A DNA stretch of 64,000 nt from positions 62,001-126,000 of the forward strand of contig JAEELR010000225.1 in the NCBI GenBank assembly GCA_016282835.1. Reading direction: 5' to 3'. Of the stretch, positions 1-8,905 are shown one piece after another. Each line of letters begins with the position of its first letter. Position 1 is the stretch's first letter. The notes under the pieces were generated by a model. The model was not told the origin of the DNA. It saw only the letters and a list, made by a program, of their open reading frames with translations, and made no database searches. The DNA is from Treponema sp. Lineage in GTDB: Bacteria > Spirochaetota > Spirochaetia > Treponematales > Treponemataceae. Position numbers and translations under genes: made by a program.

Positions 1-618
1 AGAGAATTCGATGTAATTTATTATCAAACAGAAGACATGGAAGTTGCTGAAAATCTTGTTAATCATGATTTAGGCATTACAAAAACTTTTATAATAAATA
101 AAAATGGAAAATCAGGAGAAGTACGTTATTCTCTTTTTACAGATTGTGGCGGAAAAAAAGATTATCTGGATTTTCAATATGCAGCAACGACGTTATTGTT
201 TTTATATAACATTGCCGGATTTGAAGTTCCATGGCAACTTATCGATGAATATAAAGACAAGGATGTAAAAAAAGAATTTAATGGAGATTTTGGGTGTATA
301 GCTTTTATTCAAGATCCTAAATCTGAATATGCAGCTGGATTTAAATATATGATTGTAGAGTCCTTTTATAAAAAAAAGCAGGGTCTGGTAGTTAGAACAT
401 TTCTCTTTAATGATATTGATTTTGTTGGAGTAAATCCAAACGGCTCAATTTCACCAGACAGCCCTCTCTTTTCAAATTATCATACATTTAGATTTATGGA
501 AAAAGATAAAGCTGGGAATTATGATGTAACAAATTCTGGGAATTATTATGATGCATCAAAATCTGGAAATTTAAAGAAAACAGGCTTTGTTATAGTCAGT
601 CAGGTTGAGTTTGACTGA
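1..618 (+). CDS. Hypothetical protein, 5'-truncated by the window edge
   Basis: I do not recognise this gene. The frame is open from base 1 to the stop at 616-618, and the first ATG at 37 has no ribosome binding site before it, so the true start probably lies outside the window. The visible 205 residues are soluble-looking, with no membrane segment and no catalytic motif that I can name. The C-terminal part contains short Asn/Ser/Gly/Tyr-rich runs (NSGNYYDASKSGN). The next gene has its own promoter, so this is probably the last gene of an upstream unit. That it is a real gene is likely from its length and codon use; its function is unknown. Confidence 0.6.
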   Translation, partial: REFDVIYYQTEDMEVAENLVNHDLGITKTFIINKNGKSGEVRYSLFTDCGGKKDYLDFQYAATTLLFLYNIAGFEVPWQLIDEYKDKDVKKEFNGDFGCIAFIQDPKSEYAAGFKYMIVESFYKKKQGLVVRTFLFNDIDFVGVNPNGSISPDSPLFSNYHTFRFMEKDKAGNYDVTNSGNYYDASKSGNLKKTGFVIVSQVEFD

Positions 619-700
619 TTTAAGAAGTCTCTAATATTTTAGCTTTTTGAGTTTTATTGAAAACCCCCGCAAAGAAATCATTCATATTGACAGGAACTAT

Positions 701-729
701 TTGCGTTTTTATTTAACAGATTATATATT
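701..729 (+). promoter_or_regulatory. Promoter for the ABC exporter unit, predicted leaderless
   Basis: A -35 TTGCGT (701-706) and a -10 TATATT (724-729) are separated by exactly 17 nt. The start codon of the first ABC gene follows only 6 nt after the -10 box, so transcription should begin at or next to the ATG. No Shine-Dalgarno sequence is present in the interval. A second -35-like TTGACA lies at 687-692. Confidence 0.6.
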
Positions 730-735
730 GTATGA

Positions 736-2505
736 ATGACTAAATCGAATAAATTAAATTTGTTTCATTATTTTAAAAAATATATTCCGCTTTATTTTAT
801 TGCGCTCGTTTCTATTACTGCGAGTATTTTGCTCGATATGATTGCGCCAGTTATTGTTCAGCATATTGTTGATGATGTTTTGATTGCACGAAATATGTCT
901 ATCCTGCATTTACTGCTTTTGGGAATTCTTGGAATTGGTGTTGGGCGTTTTATTTTTCAGTATGCGAAGGAACTTATCTGTGATTACTGTGGAAGTAAAA
1001 TGGCATCTGAAATCCGTATAAATCTTTTTAATAAAATACAAAGCCTTTCTGCAAACTTTTTTGACGGAATAAACTCCGGTGAACTTATGTCCCGCGTAAA
1101 AGATGATGTTGACAGAATCTGGGAAGTGGCAGCCTACATGGGAATCCTTATGGCAGAAGTTTTTATCCGCACGATTTTTGCTATGTACTTTATGTACAGA
1201 ATCAGCTGGAAGCTTTCTATAATTCCATCTGTGGGAATGATTATTGCAGGAATTGTTGCTGTATTGATGGAGAAAAAATTAGACGGCTTGTTTGAAGAAG
1301 CAGCTCAGGAAAATTCTGAAATGAATAACACTGCTGCAGAAAATTTAGCCGGAGTTCGAACCGTAAAAGCTTTTGCCCGCGAAGGTTTTGAAATCAATAA
1401 GTTTCATAAGCACAATCAAAAGTATTATGAACTAAACATAAACTTGAGCCGCGTATTTGTAAAATATAATCCAATCATAGAAATTGTAACCCGCCTTCTT
1501 ACAGTGGTTACTTTGCTTGCCGGCGGTATCCTTATCATTAAGGAAAAAAATGCCGGGGCAGTTTCAACACTCTCTGTCGGTGCGTTAATGGCAATGCTTC
1601 AATATACGAGCGGAATTGTCTGGCCTATGGAAATGCTCGGCTGGCTTACAAATGGAATTTCTTCGGCAAGGGCTTCTCTAAAACGAATAAATAAAATCTA
1701 TGAAGAAACTCCTGACATTCACGATGAATCGGCTTTATCACAAAATGAATTTGCAGAAAACATAGTAACTCCTTTCGACATAAACGGAGATGTTGAGTTC
1801 AGTCATGTCTGCTATTCTTCCGGTGAGCGAAAAATTTTAGATGATGTCAGTTTTGAAATTCAGGCAGGAAAGACCTTGGGAATAATGGGTGCAACCGGCT
1901 CTGGAAAAACTACAATCATCAATTTACTAAAGCGAATGTACAACATTGATTCGGGAGAAATAAAACTTGACGGCGTTAACATTCGAGAGTATCCGCTTCC
2001 GGTTTTGCGGCAGTCAATTGCCTGTGTAATGCAGGACATCTTTTTGTTTTCAGACACGATTGAAGGAAATATAAAGCTTGGTGCACGCGACACAATTTCT
2101 TCGCCGGAGGTTCGTTCTGCTTTGATTAAATCGCACTCGGCAGAGTTTGTAGATAAAATGGAAAGCAAGGAACAGACAGTTATTGGTGAACGAGGCGTGG
2201 GACTTTCCGGCGGTCAAAAGCAGCGCATTACAATTGCACGAGCCTTAGCAAGAAAGACACCAATCTTAGTTTTAGACGATTCGACTTCGGCTTTGGATGC
2301 AGAGACTGAACTTGAAATTCAAAATGAACTTTCTGAATTAAAGGGAATGACTAAAATAATTATTGCACACAGAATAAGCGCCGTCCGTAAAGCAGATAAA
2401 ATCATTGTGCTTGATAAAGGAAAGGTTTGTGAATGTGGTACACACGATGAACTTTTGAAACTGAAAGGTCTTTATTGGGAAACCTGGAAAACCCAGTGTA
2501 ATTAG
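736..2505 (+). CDS. ABC exporter half-transporter, subunit with degenerate catalytic site
   Basis: The 589-residue protein has an N-terminal transmembrane domain (about residues 15-310) fused to an ATP-binding domain, the architecture of MdlB/LmrC/BmrC-type exporters. Visible ATPase motifs are Walker A GATGSGKTT (about residue 382), signature LSGGQKQR (about 487), Walker B ILVLDDSTSALD (about 513) and H-loop IIAHR. The residue after the Walker B Asp is Asp instead of the catalytic Glu. This is the known hallmark of the degenerate-site subunit in heterodimeric exporters. The second subunit follows after 27 nt. The substrate is unknown; a drug or lipid is typical of the family. The ATG at 736 is chosen because the promoter -10 box sits 6 nt upstream; no ribosome binding site is present. 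Confidence 0.9.
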   Translation: MTKSNKLNLFHYFKKYIPLYFIALVSITASILLDMIAPVIVQHIVDDVLIARNMSILHLLLLGILGIGVGRFIFQYAKELICDYCGSKMASEIRINLFNKIQSLSANFFDGINSGELMSRVKDDVDRIWEVAAYMGILMAEVFIRTIFAMYFMYRISWKLSIIPSVGMIIAGIVAVLMEKKLDGLFEEAAQENSEMNNTAAENLAGVRTVKAFAREGFEINKFHKHNQKYYELNINLSRVFVKYNPIIEIVTRLLTVVTLLAGGILIIKEKNAGAVSTLSVGALMAMLQYTSGIVWPMEMLGWLTNGISSARASLKRINKIYEETPDIHDESALSQNEFAENIVTPFDINGDVEFSHVCYSSGERKILDDVSFEIQAGKTLGIMGATGSGKTTIINLLKRMYNIDSGEIKLDGVNIREYPLPVLRQSIACVMQDIFLFSDTIEGNIKLGARDTISSPEVRSALIKSHSAEFVDKMESKEQTVIGERGVGLSGGQKQRITIARALARKTPILVLDDSTSALDAETELEIQNELSELKGMTKIIIAHRISAVRKADKIIVLDKGKVCECGTHDELLKLKGLYWETWKTQCN

Positions 2506-2532
2506 AAAGAATTTTTTGCGGAGAGAAAATAT

Positions 2533-4296
2533 ATGAACAGTTACAAGACAGATGAACAGCAGGTGCAAAAATCAAACTTTGAAACAATGCCTCGCCTGTT
2601 CAAATATCTTTTAAAATACAAAGGAAAAATTGCGCTCGTATTTTTGCTTATGGCACTTGGTACAGTAATTGATTTGGTAAATCCGCTCATAAACGAAAAT
2701 GCAATCGACAACTATATTTTAAAATCAAATCTTCCGGGGCTTATAAAAATAATCATTCTTGCTGTGAGCATAAATGTTATCGCTGTAATTGCAATAAAAA
2801 CCCGTATGCTCTTGATGTCAAAAATCAGCAACAAGGTTATTCAGGAATTAAGGCAGGAGCTTTATAATCACATTCAAAAATTAGATTTAGCTTTTTTCGA
2901 TTCGCGCCCTTCAGGAAAAATTCTTGCAAGAATTATTGGAGATACAAACTCTCTGAAAGACATTATTGAAAATGCAGTTACAACTTTAATCCCAAGCTTT
3001 ATCACTGTAGTTGCCGTAATGGTCATAATGTTTATAAAAAACTGGAAGCTCGCTTTTGCAGCCTTATGCAGTTTACCGGTTATGATAGCCGGCGTTTTTA
3101 TAATTTCTGCAATGGCCGAAAAATACTGGAAAGCAAAGAGACAAAAGTCTTCCAATATGAATGCGTTTATAAACGAAGATTTATCGGGAATCAAAATTAT
3201 CCAGAGCTTTAGGGCAGAAAAAGAAACTGATAAGACTTTCCAGCAGTTAGTGTGGGCCGACAGAAAAGAATTTATGAAAGCCGTTTCGTGGTGCGACAGT
3301 TTTACTTCGTGGATTGATTTGTGCTGGAGTGTAGGAACTGCAGCCTTGTACCTGGTGGGTATAAAAGTTTTGGGAATTGAAAATGTTTCGATTGGAACTT
3401 ATGTAGCGTTTGCAACTTATGTAGGAATGTTCTGGCAGCCAATTATGAACCTGAGCAATTTCTACAATCAGTTTGTAAATGCAGCAAGTGGGGCCGAGCG
3501 CATTTTTGAAATAATAGATAGAGAGCCAACTGTTGTAAGTTGTATTGATGCAAAACCAATGCCAGAAATAAAAGGCGAGGTCGAGTTTAAAAATGTTACC
3601 TTTGGTTATGATGAAGAAGAAGTTTTAACTGATGTAAGTTTTAAAGTGAACGCCGGAGAAACAATCGCACTTGTAGGTCCTACAGGAGCGGGTAAATCTA
3701 CAATCGTAAATTTAATAAGCCGTTTCTATGATGTAAAAAGCGGTTCTATTTTAATTGATGATGTTGATATAAAATCCGTAGAGATTGAAAGCTTAAGAAC
3801 TCAAATGGGCGTAATGACTCAGGACAACTATATTTTCAGCGGGACAATCCGCGATAATATTCTGTACGGAAAACTTGATGCAACGGAAGAAGAATTGATT
3901 GCCGCTTCAAAAGCCGTTCATGCTCACGATTTTATTTCTACCCTGGAAAAAGGCTATGATACAGAATTGACTGCTCGTGGCGGTGAACTTTCAAACGGAC
4001 AGAGACAGCTTGTAGCGTTTGCAAGAACAATGCTTTCGAATCCAAAAATTTTAATCTTAGACGAAGCAACTTCAAGCATTGATACAAAGACCGAGCAAAT
4101 GGTTCAGGCAGGAATTGCAAATATCCTGAAGGGAAGAACAAGTTTTGTAATTGCACATAGACTTTCAACAATTCAAAATGCATCCCGAATTTTTGTAATC
4201 GATAAAAAGCAGATTGTAGAAAGCGGAACCCCGGATGAATTAATTGCAAAGAAAGGATTTTATTACGAATTAAAGAAAGCTCAATTTGGTGAATAA
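2533..4296 (+). CDS. ABC exporter half-transporter, catalytically canonical partner
   Basis: The 587-residue protein has a transmembrane domain (about residues 25-320) and an ATPase domain with Walker A GPTGAGKST (about 380), Walker B ILILDEATSSID (catalytic Glu present) and H-loop VIAHR. Its signature motif is LSNGQRQ rather than LSGGQ. In a heterodimer with the preceding gene, the degenerate site would combine the Asp-type Walker B of subunit 1 with this altered signature. The other site stays fully canonical. This matches the asymmetric design of TM287/288 and LmrCD. A GGAGAG ribosome binding site precedes the ATG. The two genes and the MATE gene behind them form one probable operon for export. 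Confidence 0.9.
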   Translation: MNSYKTDEQQVQKSNFETMPRLFKYLLKYKGKIALVFLLMALGTVIDLVNPLINENAIDNYILKSNLPGLIKIIILAVSINVIAVIAIKTRMLLMSKISNKVIQELRQELYNHIQKLDLAFFDSRPSGKILARIIGDTNSLKDIIENAVTTLIPSFITVVAVMVIMFIKNWKLAFAALCSLPVMIAGVFIISAMAEKYWKAKRQKSSNMNAFINEDLSGIKIIQSFRAEKETDKTFQQLVWADRKEFMKAVSWCDSFTSWIDLCWSVGTAALYLVGIKVLGIENVSIGTYVAFATYVGMFWQPIMNLSNFYNQFVNAASGAERIFEIIDREPTVVSCIDAKPMPEIKGEVEFKNVTFGYDEEEVLTDVSFKVNAGETIALVGPTGAGKSTIVNLISRFYDVKSGSILIDDVDIKSVEIESLRTQMGVMTQDNYIFSGTIRDNILYGKLDATEEELIAASKAVHAHDFISTLEKGYDTELTARGGELSNGQRQLVAFARTMLSNPKILILDEATSSIDTKTEQMVQAGIANILKGRTSFVIAHRLSTIQNASRIFVIDKKQIVESGTPDELIAKKGFYYELKKAQFGE

Positions 4297-4318
4297 AAAA
4301 GAGGGTTGAAATTAGATT

Positions 4319-5698
4319 ATGAATAACTCAAAGAATCAAATTGATATGACAAGCGGAAGTATTTTTCCAAAGCTGATGAAGTTTTCAATTCCGCTTATTC
4401 TTTCAAGTCTTTTACAGCTTTTATTTAATGCAGCAGATGTTATTGTTGTAGGACGGTTTGCCGGGGACAATTCTTTGGCAGCCGTAGGATCAACAACTTC
4501 TTTAATAAATTTAATCATCAATCTTTTTATGGGACTTTCTATAGGAACAAATGTTGTTGCAGCGCATTATCTTGGTGCCCAGAAAAAAGAAGAGCTTCAC
4601 GATACAGTACAGACTGCAATAATTCTTTCTGTTATAAGCGGTTTAATTTTAACTTTGATAGGAGTTTTTGCTACAAAACAGATTCTGGTTTTAATGAAAG
4701 CTCCTGAACCGGTTCTTCCACTTGCAGCGTTGTATTTAAGAATTTATTTTTCAGGCATAATTTCTACAATGATTTTTAATTTTGGAAGTGCACTGTTAAG
4801 GGCTAAGGGAGACACGAAGCGTCCCTTATACATTTTATTTTTTTCCGGAATTATAAATGTAATCCTGAATTTATTTTTTGTTATTGTACTAAAGCTTGAT
4901 GTTGCAGGCGTAAGTATTGCTACGATTATTTCGCAAACAATAAGTGCAGTTTGTATTATTGTAATTCTGTTAAAAGAAAAAGATGAATTTCATCTGGACT
5001 TAAAGCATTTAAAAATCAACTACACAGTTTTACTCCGCATCTTAAAGATTGGTCTTCCTGCAGGATTTCAGGGAATAGTCTTTTCGCTTTCAAATGTAAT
5101 AATCCAGTCCTCAATAAATTCTTACGGAGAAATAATTGTTGCCGGAAGTGCTGCTGCTGCAAATGTAGAAACTTTTGTTTATACAGCAATGAACGGCTTT
5201 AGTCAGGGAACGCTTACCTTTGTGTCTCAGAACAGGGGCGCAGGAAATTTCACGCGAATAAAAAAAGTTACTTTGATTTCGCTTTTGACAGTCAGTGCAA
5301 TCGGAATTGTTTTTGGCAATGCAGTTATACTTTTTTCAAGGCACGTATTAAGTGCATTTACAAAAAGTCAGGCCGTTATAGAGCAGGGCAGAGTCCGTTT
5401 AATTTATGTGTGCTCGCTTTATCTTTTGTGCGGAATTATGGATACAATGTCAAACGCCATAAGGGGAATGGGACACTCTGTTCTTCCAATGATTGTAAGT
5501 TTAACAGGTGCGTGCGGCGTAAGGCTTTTGTGGCTTGCTACAGTCTGGAGAAATACGCGCTTTCATACAATCGGAGTGATTTATTCGTCTTATCCAATTT
5601 CCTGGTTTATAACTTTTATAGCACATGTAATTTGTTTCTTAGTGATTTATAACACAATGAAGAAAGGAAAAAAATTAACTGAATCTTCTGGCCGTTAA
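4319..5698 (+). CDS. MATE family multidrug efflux transporter
   Basis: The 459-residue integral membrane protein has about 12 hydrophobic segments in two related halves. It shows the family-typical N-terminal pattern of polar residues followed by LMKFSIPLILSSLLQ and an early Asn-Ala-Ala-Asp segment (FNAADVIVVGRFAG). MATE proteins export organic cations or drugs using a Na+ or H+ gradient. It starts 22 nt after the ABC gene, with AGAGGG upstream, so it is probably co-transcribed with the exporter pair. Its last 24 bases overlap, tail to tail, the end of the ECF transporter gene on the other strand. Substrate cannot be predicted. A second MATE gene is at 27501-28847. Confidence 0.9.
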   Translation: MNNSKNQIDMTSGSIFPKLMKFSIPLILSSLLQLLFNAADVIVVGRFAGDNSLAAVGSTTSLINLIINLFMGLSIGTNVVAAHYLGAQKKEELHDTVQTAIILSVISGLILTLIGVFATKQILVLMKAPEPVLPLAALYLRIYFSGIISTMIFNFGSALLRAKGDTKRPLYILFFSGIINVILNLFFVIVLKLDVAGVSIATIISQTISAVCIIVILLKEKDEFHLDLKHLKINYTVLLRILKIGLPAGFQGIVFSLSNVIIQSSINSYGEIIVAGSAAAANVETFVYTAMNGFSQGTLTFVSQNRGAGNFTRIKKVTLISLLTVSAIGIVFGNAVILFSRHVLSAFTKSQAVIEQGRVRLIYVCSLYLLCGIMDTMSNAIRGMGHSVLPMIVSLTGACGVRLLWLATVWRNTRFHTIGVIYSSYPISWFITFIAHVICFLVIYNTMKKGKKLTESSGR

Positions 5699-7816
5699 TG
5701 CGTCTGCTAAGTTCTGTGCCTTGCGGATTGTCTGCAGTAAAAGCGGAACGAGGAATGTAGTGAAAACAAAAAACTTTTTAATTCCTTTCACTTTAGAATA
5801 AGAGCCGCGAATAAGCTGTGTTTTTATAATGCAGGAGAGCTCGTCAAAAAGCAGCGGGATAAACCTGAAAATGATTTCGAGAATAATAATAAAATATCGC
5901 ACAGGAATTTTTATAAGTGATAATGGATAAAGTAAAATTTTTACCCCGTCAATCAGTTCCCTTTCAGTTGTAGTAAAAGCATAAGAAGTTATACATAGAA
6001 TTACGCTGAGTGAACGCATCATAAAAAATATAAACTGATTTATTGCGGTGTCTGTAATTCTAAAAATACCCCACTCCCACAGGATGTATCCAATGTCCCT
6101 GTAAACAAAGGCTTCTATAATTCCAAAAATTAAAATCCAGGGTAAAAATATTTTTAAAGAAATACCGAATTTCTTCGGAGAAATTTTACACAGAAATGAA
6201 TAAGCGATATTTGAAAACAATAAAATTGAAAGCGGCAGAAGATTTTTTATAAACATTGCACAGATGAAAAGCGATGTAAATAAAATGAGTTTCAAAAGTG
6301 AAGGAAGCTTCCATACCGGTTCATCTTTGTCTTTGTTTTTTATATCAGAAGAAACTGAAAGAATAGACATAGATTTTTTTAATGTAGATAAAAGCTTGGA
6401 ATTAGAAAAAGCTTCTATTGGTTTAAGCTGGTTCTCTGCTTTAGCATCATCATTTTCTGGAACTGCATTTTCTTTTTTGCAATAATTTATTTCTTCCCAG
6501 TTTAAATGAAAATCTGCAATGCGGATTTCGTCCATTCGGTGTGTACTGAAAAGAATTGTTTTTCCTTCGTCTGCAAGCTGGCGTAAAGTAGAAAGTACTT
6601 TTATTTTTGACTTTGAATCAAGGCCTGCTGTGGGTTCATCAAAAATCATTATGTCTTTATTTAGTGCAATTAAACCTGCGAGAGAAAGCTTTCGTTTTTC
6701 ACCGCCGCTTAACTGAAAGGTTCCTCTGTTTGCGTAATCTTTAAACGGAAGGCCTGCGAGGTTCATGGATTTTTTTACGGTCTCTAAAAGCTCCTTGTTT
6801 TTTACGCCATTGTTTATGGGACCAAAAGCAACATCATCACCAGCGAAGGTTCTGTATAAAGCGGCTTCACTTTCCTGCAATGCAAGGACGGGTCTTTCCA
6901 GCGCAGAAATTTTTCCGTCCATAGGTTTTTGAAGCCCGGCAAGAATTTCAAACAGTGTAGATTTTCCGCAGCCGCTGGAACCTGTGAGGGCAGTAACTGT
7001 TCCTTTTTTCAGTGTAAATGAAAGATTCTTTATAAGCGGATTTTCATCATAATTAAAACAGAGATTTTCTACAGAGAGTGAAGTTTCATTTTTTGTTTTG
7101 TCATCTCCGTCAGTTTTTTTGTGCATAGGAATTGCTTCTGGTGAAAAGATTTTTTCGAAAGTTTTTTTGTCATTCATAAAATCAGCTGATGTGCCGTCAA
7201 AAATTATTTTTCCTTTTTCTAAAGCAATTACTCTGTTACATCTTAAAACTTCTGATTCGTCATGTGTTATGTGAATAATCGTGTGTCCTTTTTTATTCCA
7301 CTGATTCACGCACATCATCAGTTCATCTTTTGAAACGGGGTCAAGCATTGCGGTAACTTCATCCAAAATCATTATGGAAGGGAACAGCGCTAGAATTCCT
7401 GCAAAGGCAAGCCGCTGTGTTTGCCCGAGCGATAGTTCATTTGTTCTGCTTAAAGCTTTATGTGAAAGAGAAACTAAAGAAAGACACTCAATTGTCCTGA
7501 GTTCAATTTCTGCTTTGCTAAGTCCTAAATTTTCCGGGCCGAATGCTGTGTCGCAATTTACAATGCTCGAAACAATCTGTTCCTTAGGTGACTGAAATAC
7601 AATGCCGGGAATTTCTTTGTCATACAAATTATAAGTACCGCTTGTCGTTTCATAAAATTTTGCAAGGATTCGCGCCAGGGTGCTTTTGCCTGAACCGTTT
7701 GTCCCGACAATTGCAATGTACTCGCCCTGCTCTATAGAAAACGAAATATCACTTAACGCATTTGTTTTTGACTGAGGATAAGAAAAAGAAACATGTTCTA
7801 GTTGAACTTGAGTCAT
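5675..7816 (-). CDS. ECF transporter energizing module as one chain: EcfA-EcfA'-EcfT fusion
   Basis: The 713-residue protein joins three parts that are usually separate. The first ATPase (about 1-230) has Walker A GTNGSGKST, signature LSLGQ and Walker B IMILDE. The second ATPase (about 245-460) has GSSGCGKST, LSGGEKRK and IMIFDE. The C-terminal membrane domain (about 500-713) resembles EcfT/CbiQ. It carries two Arg-centred coupling motifs (LIRGS and TARRF), like the Ala-Arg-X motifs that contact the ATPases in this family. ECF systems import vitamins or metal ions with a separate substrate-binding S protein; no S component is visible nearby. The gene starts 6 nt after the GerMN-domain gene and is probably in its operon. 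The fusion of both ATPases with T is unusual. Substrate unknown. Confidence 0.88.
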   Translation of the reverse strand: MTQVQLEHVSFSYPQSKTNALSDISFSIEQGEYIAIVGTNGSGKSTLARILAKFYETTSGTYNLYDKEIPGIVFQSPKEQIVSSIVNCDTAFGPENLGLSKAEIELRTIECLSLVSLSHKALSRTNELSLGQTQRLAFAGILALFPSIMILDEVTAMLDPVSKDELMMCVNQWNKKGHTIIHITHDESEVLRCNRVIALEKGKIIFDGTSADFMNDKKTFEKIFSPEAIPMHKKTDGDDKTKNETSLSVENLCFNYDENPLIKNLSFTLKKGTVTALTGSSGCGKSTLFEILAGLQKPMDGKISALERPVLALQESEAALYRTFAGDDVAFGPINNGVKNKELLETVKKSMNLAGLPFKDYANRGTFQLSGGEKRKLSLAGLIALNKDIMIFDEPTAGLDSKSKIKVLSTLRQLADEGKTILFSTHRMDEIRIADFHLNWEEINYCKKENAVPENDDAKAENQLKPIEAFSNSKLLSTLKKSMSILSVSSDIKNKDKDEPVWKLPSLLKLILFTSLFICAMFIKNLLPLSILLFSNIAYSFLCKISPKKFGISLKIFLPWILIFGIIEAFVYRDIGYILWEWGIFRITDTAINQFIFFMMRSLSVILCITSYAFTTTERELIDGVKILLYPLSLIKIPVRYFIIILEIIFRFIPLLFDELSCIIKTQLIRGSYSKVKGIKKFFVFTTFLVPLLLQTIRKAQNLADALTARRFS

Positions 7817-7822
7817 ATCTTT

Positions 7823-8737
7823 CTAGAATGAATTCCTTGAAAGCGGAGAACCAATCCAGACACCTTCGCTGCCCAGATAGTCGCGTTTCTCTCCGTCGAT
7901 TAAGAATTGTACGTTGCTGACTGTCGGGAATGCAGTTGCTGTGAAAACAATTTGCTGAAGCTGTCCGCGGGTGCCTTCAATTCCGTACTGATTGAATTCG
8001 AACTCGCCGCTGAAATTTAATGTAGCAGTTCCATCTTTTACAGACGCGCCGATTAATTTTGTGCCGTTAGAAATTAAAGTTCTGCAGCCAAGATTTTCTT
8101 CGCTCACATTTGGTCCCTGGATTAGTGCATTTACTGCATCGACTAAAGGTGAATCACTTTTTTTCATTGCACGGGTTACTTCTTTTCTAGCAACAGAGCC
8201 GTCTGCATTTATAGCCATATAATATAGTTTTAGCGACATTGTTTTTTCAGGAACAGGAGCTTCTGTTTTAGCCGGTGTATTTTCTTTTTTCTCCTGCGCA
8301 GCTTTTTCTTTTTCACCTGATTTTTCTTCATCAGCTTTTTTTGCAGTTTCCTGAGCTTGTTTTTTTTCCTGTGTATTTTTTTCTTTTTCTTCTAATTTTT
8401 CGCGGGCAACTTTTTGCTGCTGTTGTTCTGTAATTTCATTTTGGGAAATAAGGTTAGTATTAGAAGAAGAATTTGTATTTGAATTAGTTAAATCAATTTG
8501 AACAGATTCAAGCGGCTGAACATCATTTTCAACAGGCTCTTCAGGAACAGAAGCATTTTGAATTACAGATGGAGTTTTAGTTCCGAGCTTTTCAAAAAAT
8601 CCTGTGGTCTTTAAGTTTTTAATAATAGTGGAAGAATTTTTTATGAATAGAATTAAAAGGACAAGAGCTGCAACTGTCCAGAGAGCAAGTCCAATTCCTG
8701 AGTTTTTTTTATTATTCGCTTTTTTCTTTTCTGCCAT
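7823..8737 (-). CDS. Membrane-anchored GerMN-domain protein
   Basis: The 304-residue protein has a short basic N-terminus, one membrane segment (about residues 14-35), a Lys/Glu/Gln-rich probable coiled-coil linker (about 100-170), and a C-terminal GerMN domain. The domain shows the typical features: a P-L-V-D-A-V helix, DGTATLNFSGEF, a Leu-Gln-Gln helix, and VQFLIDGEK near the end. GerMN domains occur in envelope proteins such as spore germination GerM and the lipoprotein LpqB, and may bind wall or lipid components. I chose the ATG at 8737 (MAEKKK) over the in-frame ATG at 8764. The shorter start gives a normal membrane-protein N-terminus, and a TATAAT box lies at 8747-8752, inside the longer form. 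Confidence 0.8.
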   Translation of the reverse strand: MAEKKKANNKKNSGIGLALWTVAALVLLILFIKNSSTIIKNLKTTGFFEKLGTKTPSVIQNASVPEEPVENDVQPLESVQIDLTNSNTNSSSNTNLISQNEITEQQQQKVAREKLEEKEKNTQEKKQAQETAKKADEEKSGEKEKAAQEKKENTPAKTEAPVPEKTMSLKLYYMAINADGSVARKEVTRAMKKSDSPLVDAVNALIQGPNVSEENLGCRTLISNGTKLIGASVKDGTATLNFSGEFEFNQYGIEGTRGQLQQIVFTATAFPTVSNVQFLIDGEKRDYLGSEGVWIGSPLSRNSF

Positions 8738-8780
8738 AATGTGTTTATTATATTCAAAAAACACTCGCCCCGCTAGTGCG

Positions 8781-8905
8781 TTTCAGAATCTGTCTGTGCA
8801 GGGATGCTGAAGCAAGCTCGAAATAACGAGCTACAAATTCAGCATGACAGCTTTGGTTGAAGAATCGCCTGTCATTCTGAACTCGTTTCAGAATCTGTCT
8901 GTGCA
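8781..8905. repeat. Family B dispersed repeat, two adjacent partial copies
   Basis: This stretch contains TTTCAGAATCTGTCTGTGCA, then GATGCTGAAGCAAGCTCG with its complementary partner (CGAAATAACGAG..), then AATTCAGCATGAC. A second unit begins GTCATTCTGAACTCGTTTC at 8871. Close copies occur at 21865-21979 and 53329-53413. The right-hand unit overlaps the coding end of the membrane protein gene at 8872-9801. Confidence 0.8.

Noticed and set aside
5410-5652. Extra small gene within the first MATE gene
   Set aside because: It is a shadow frame of the MATE coding sequence, with no ribosome binding site or promoter of its own.
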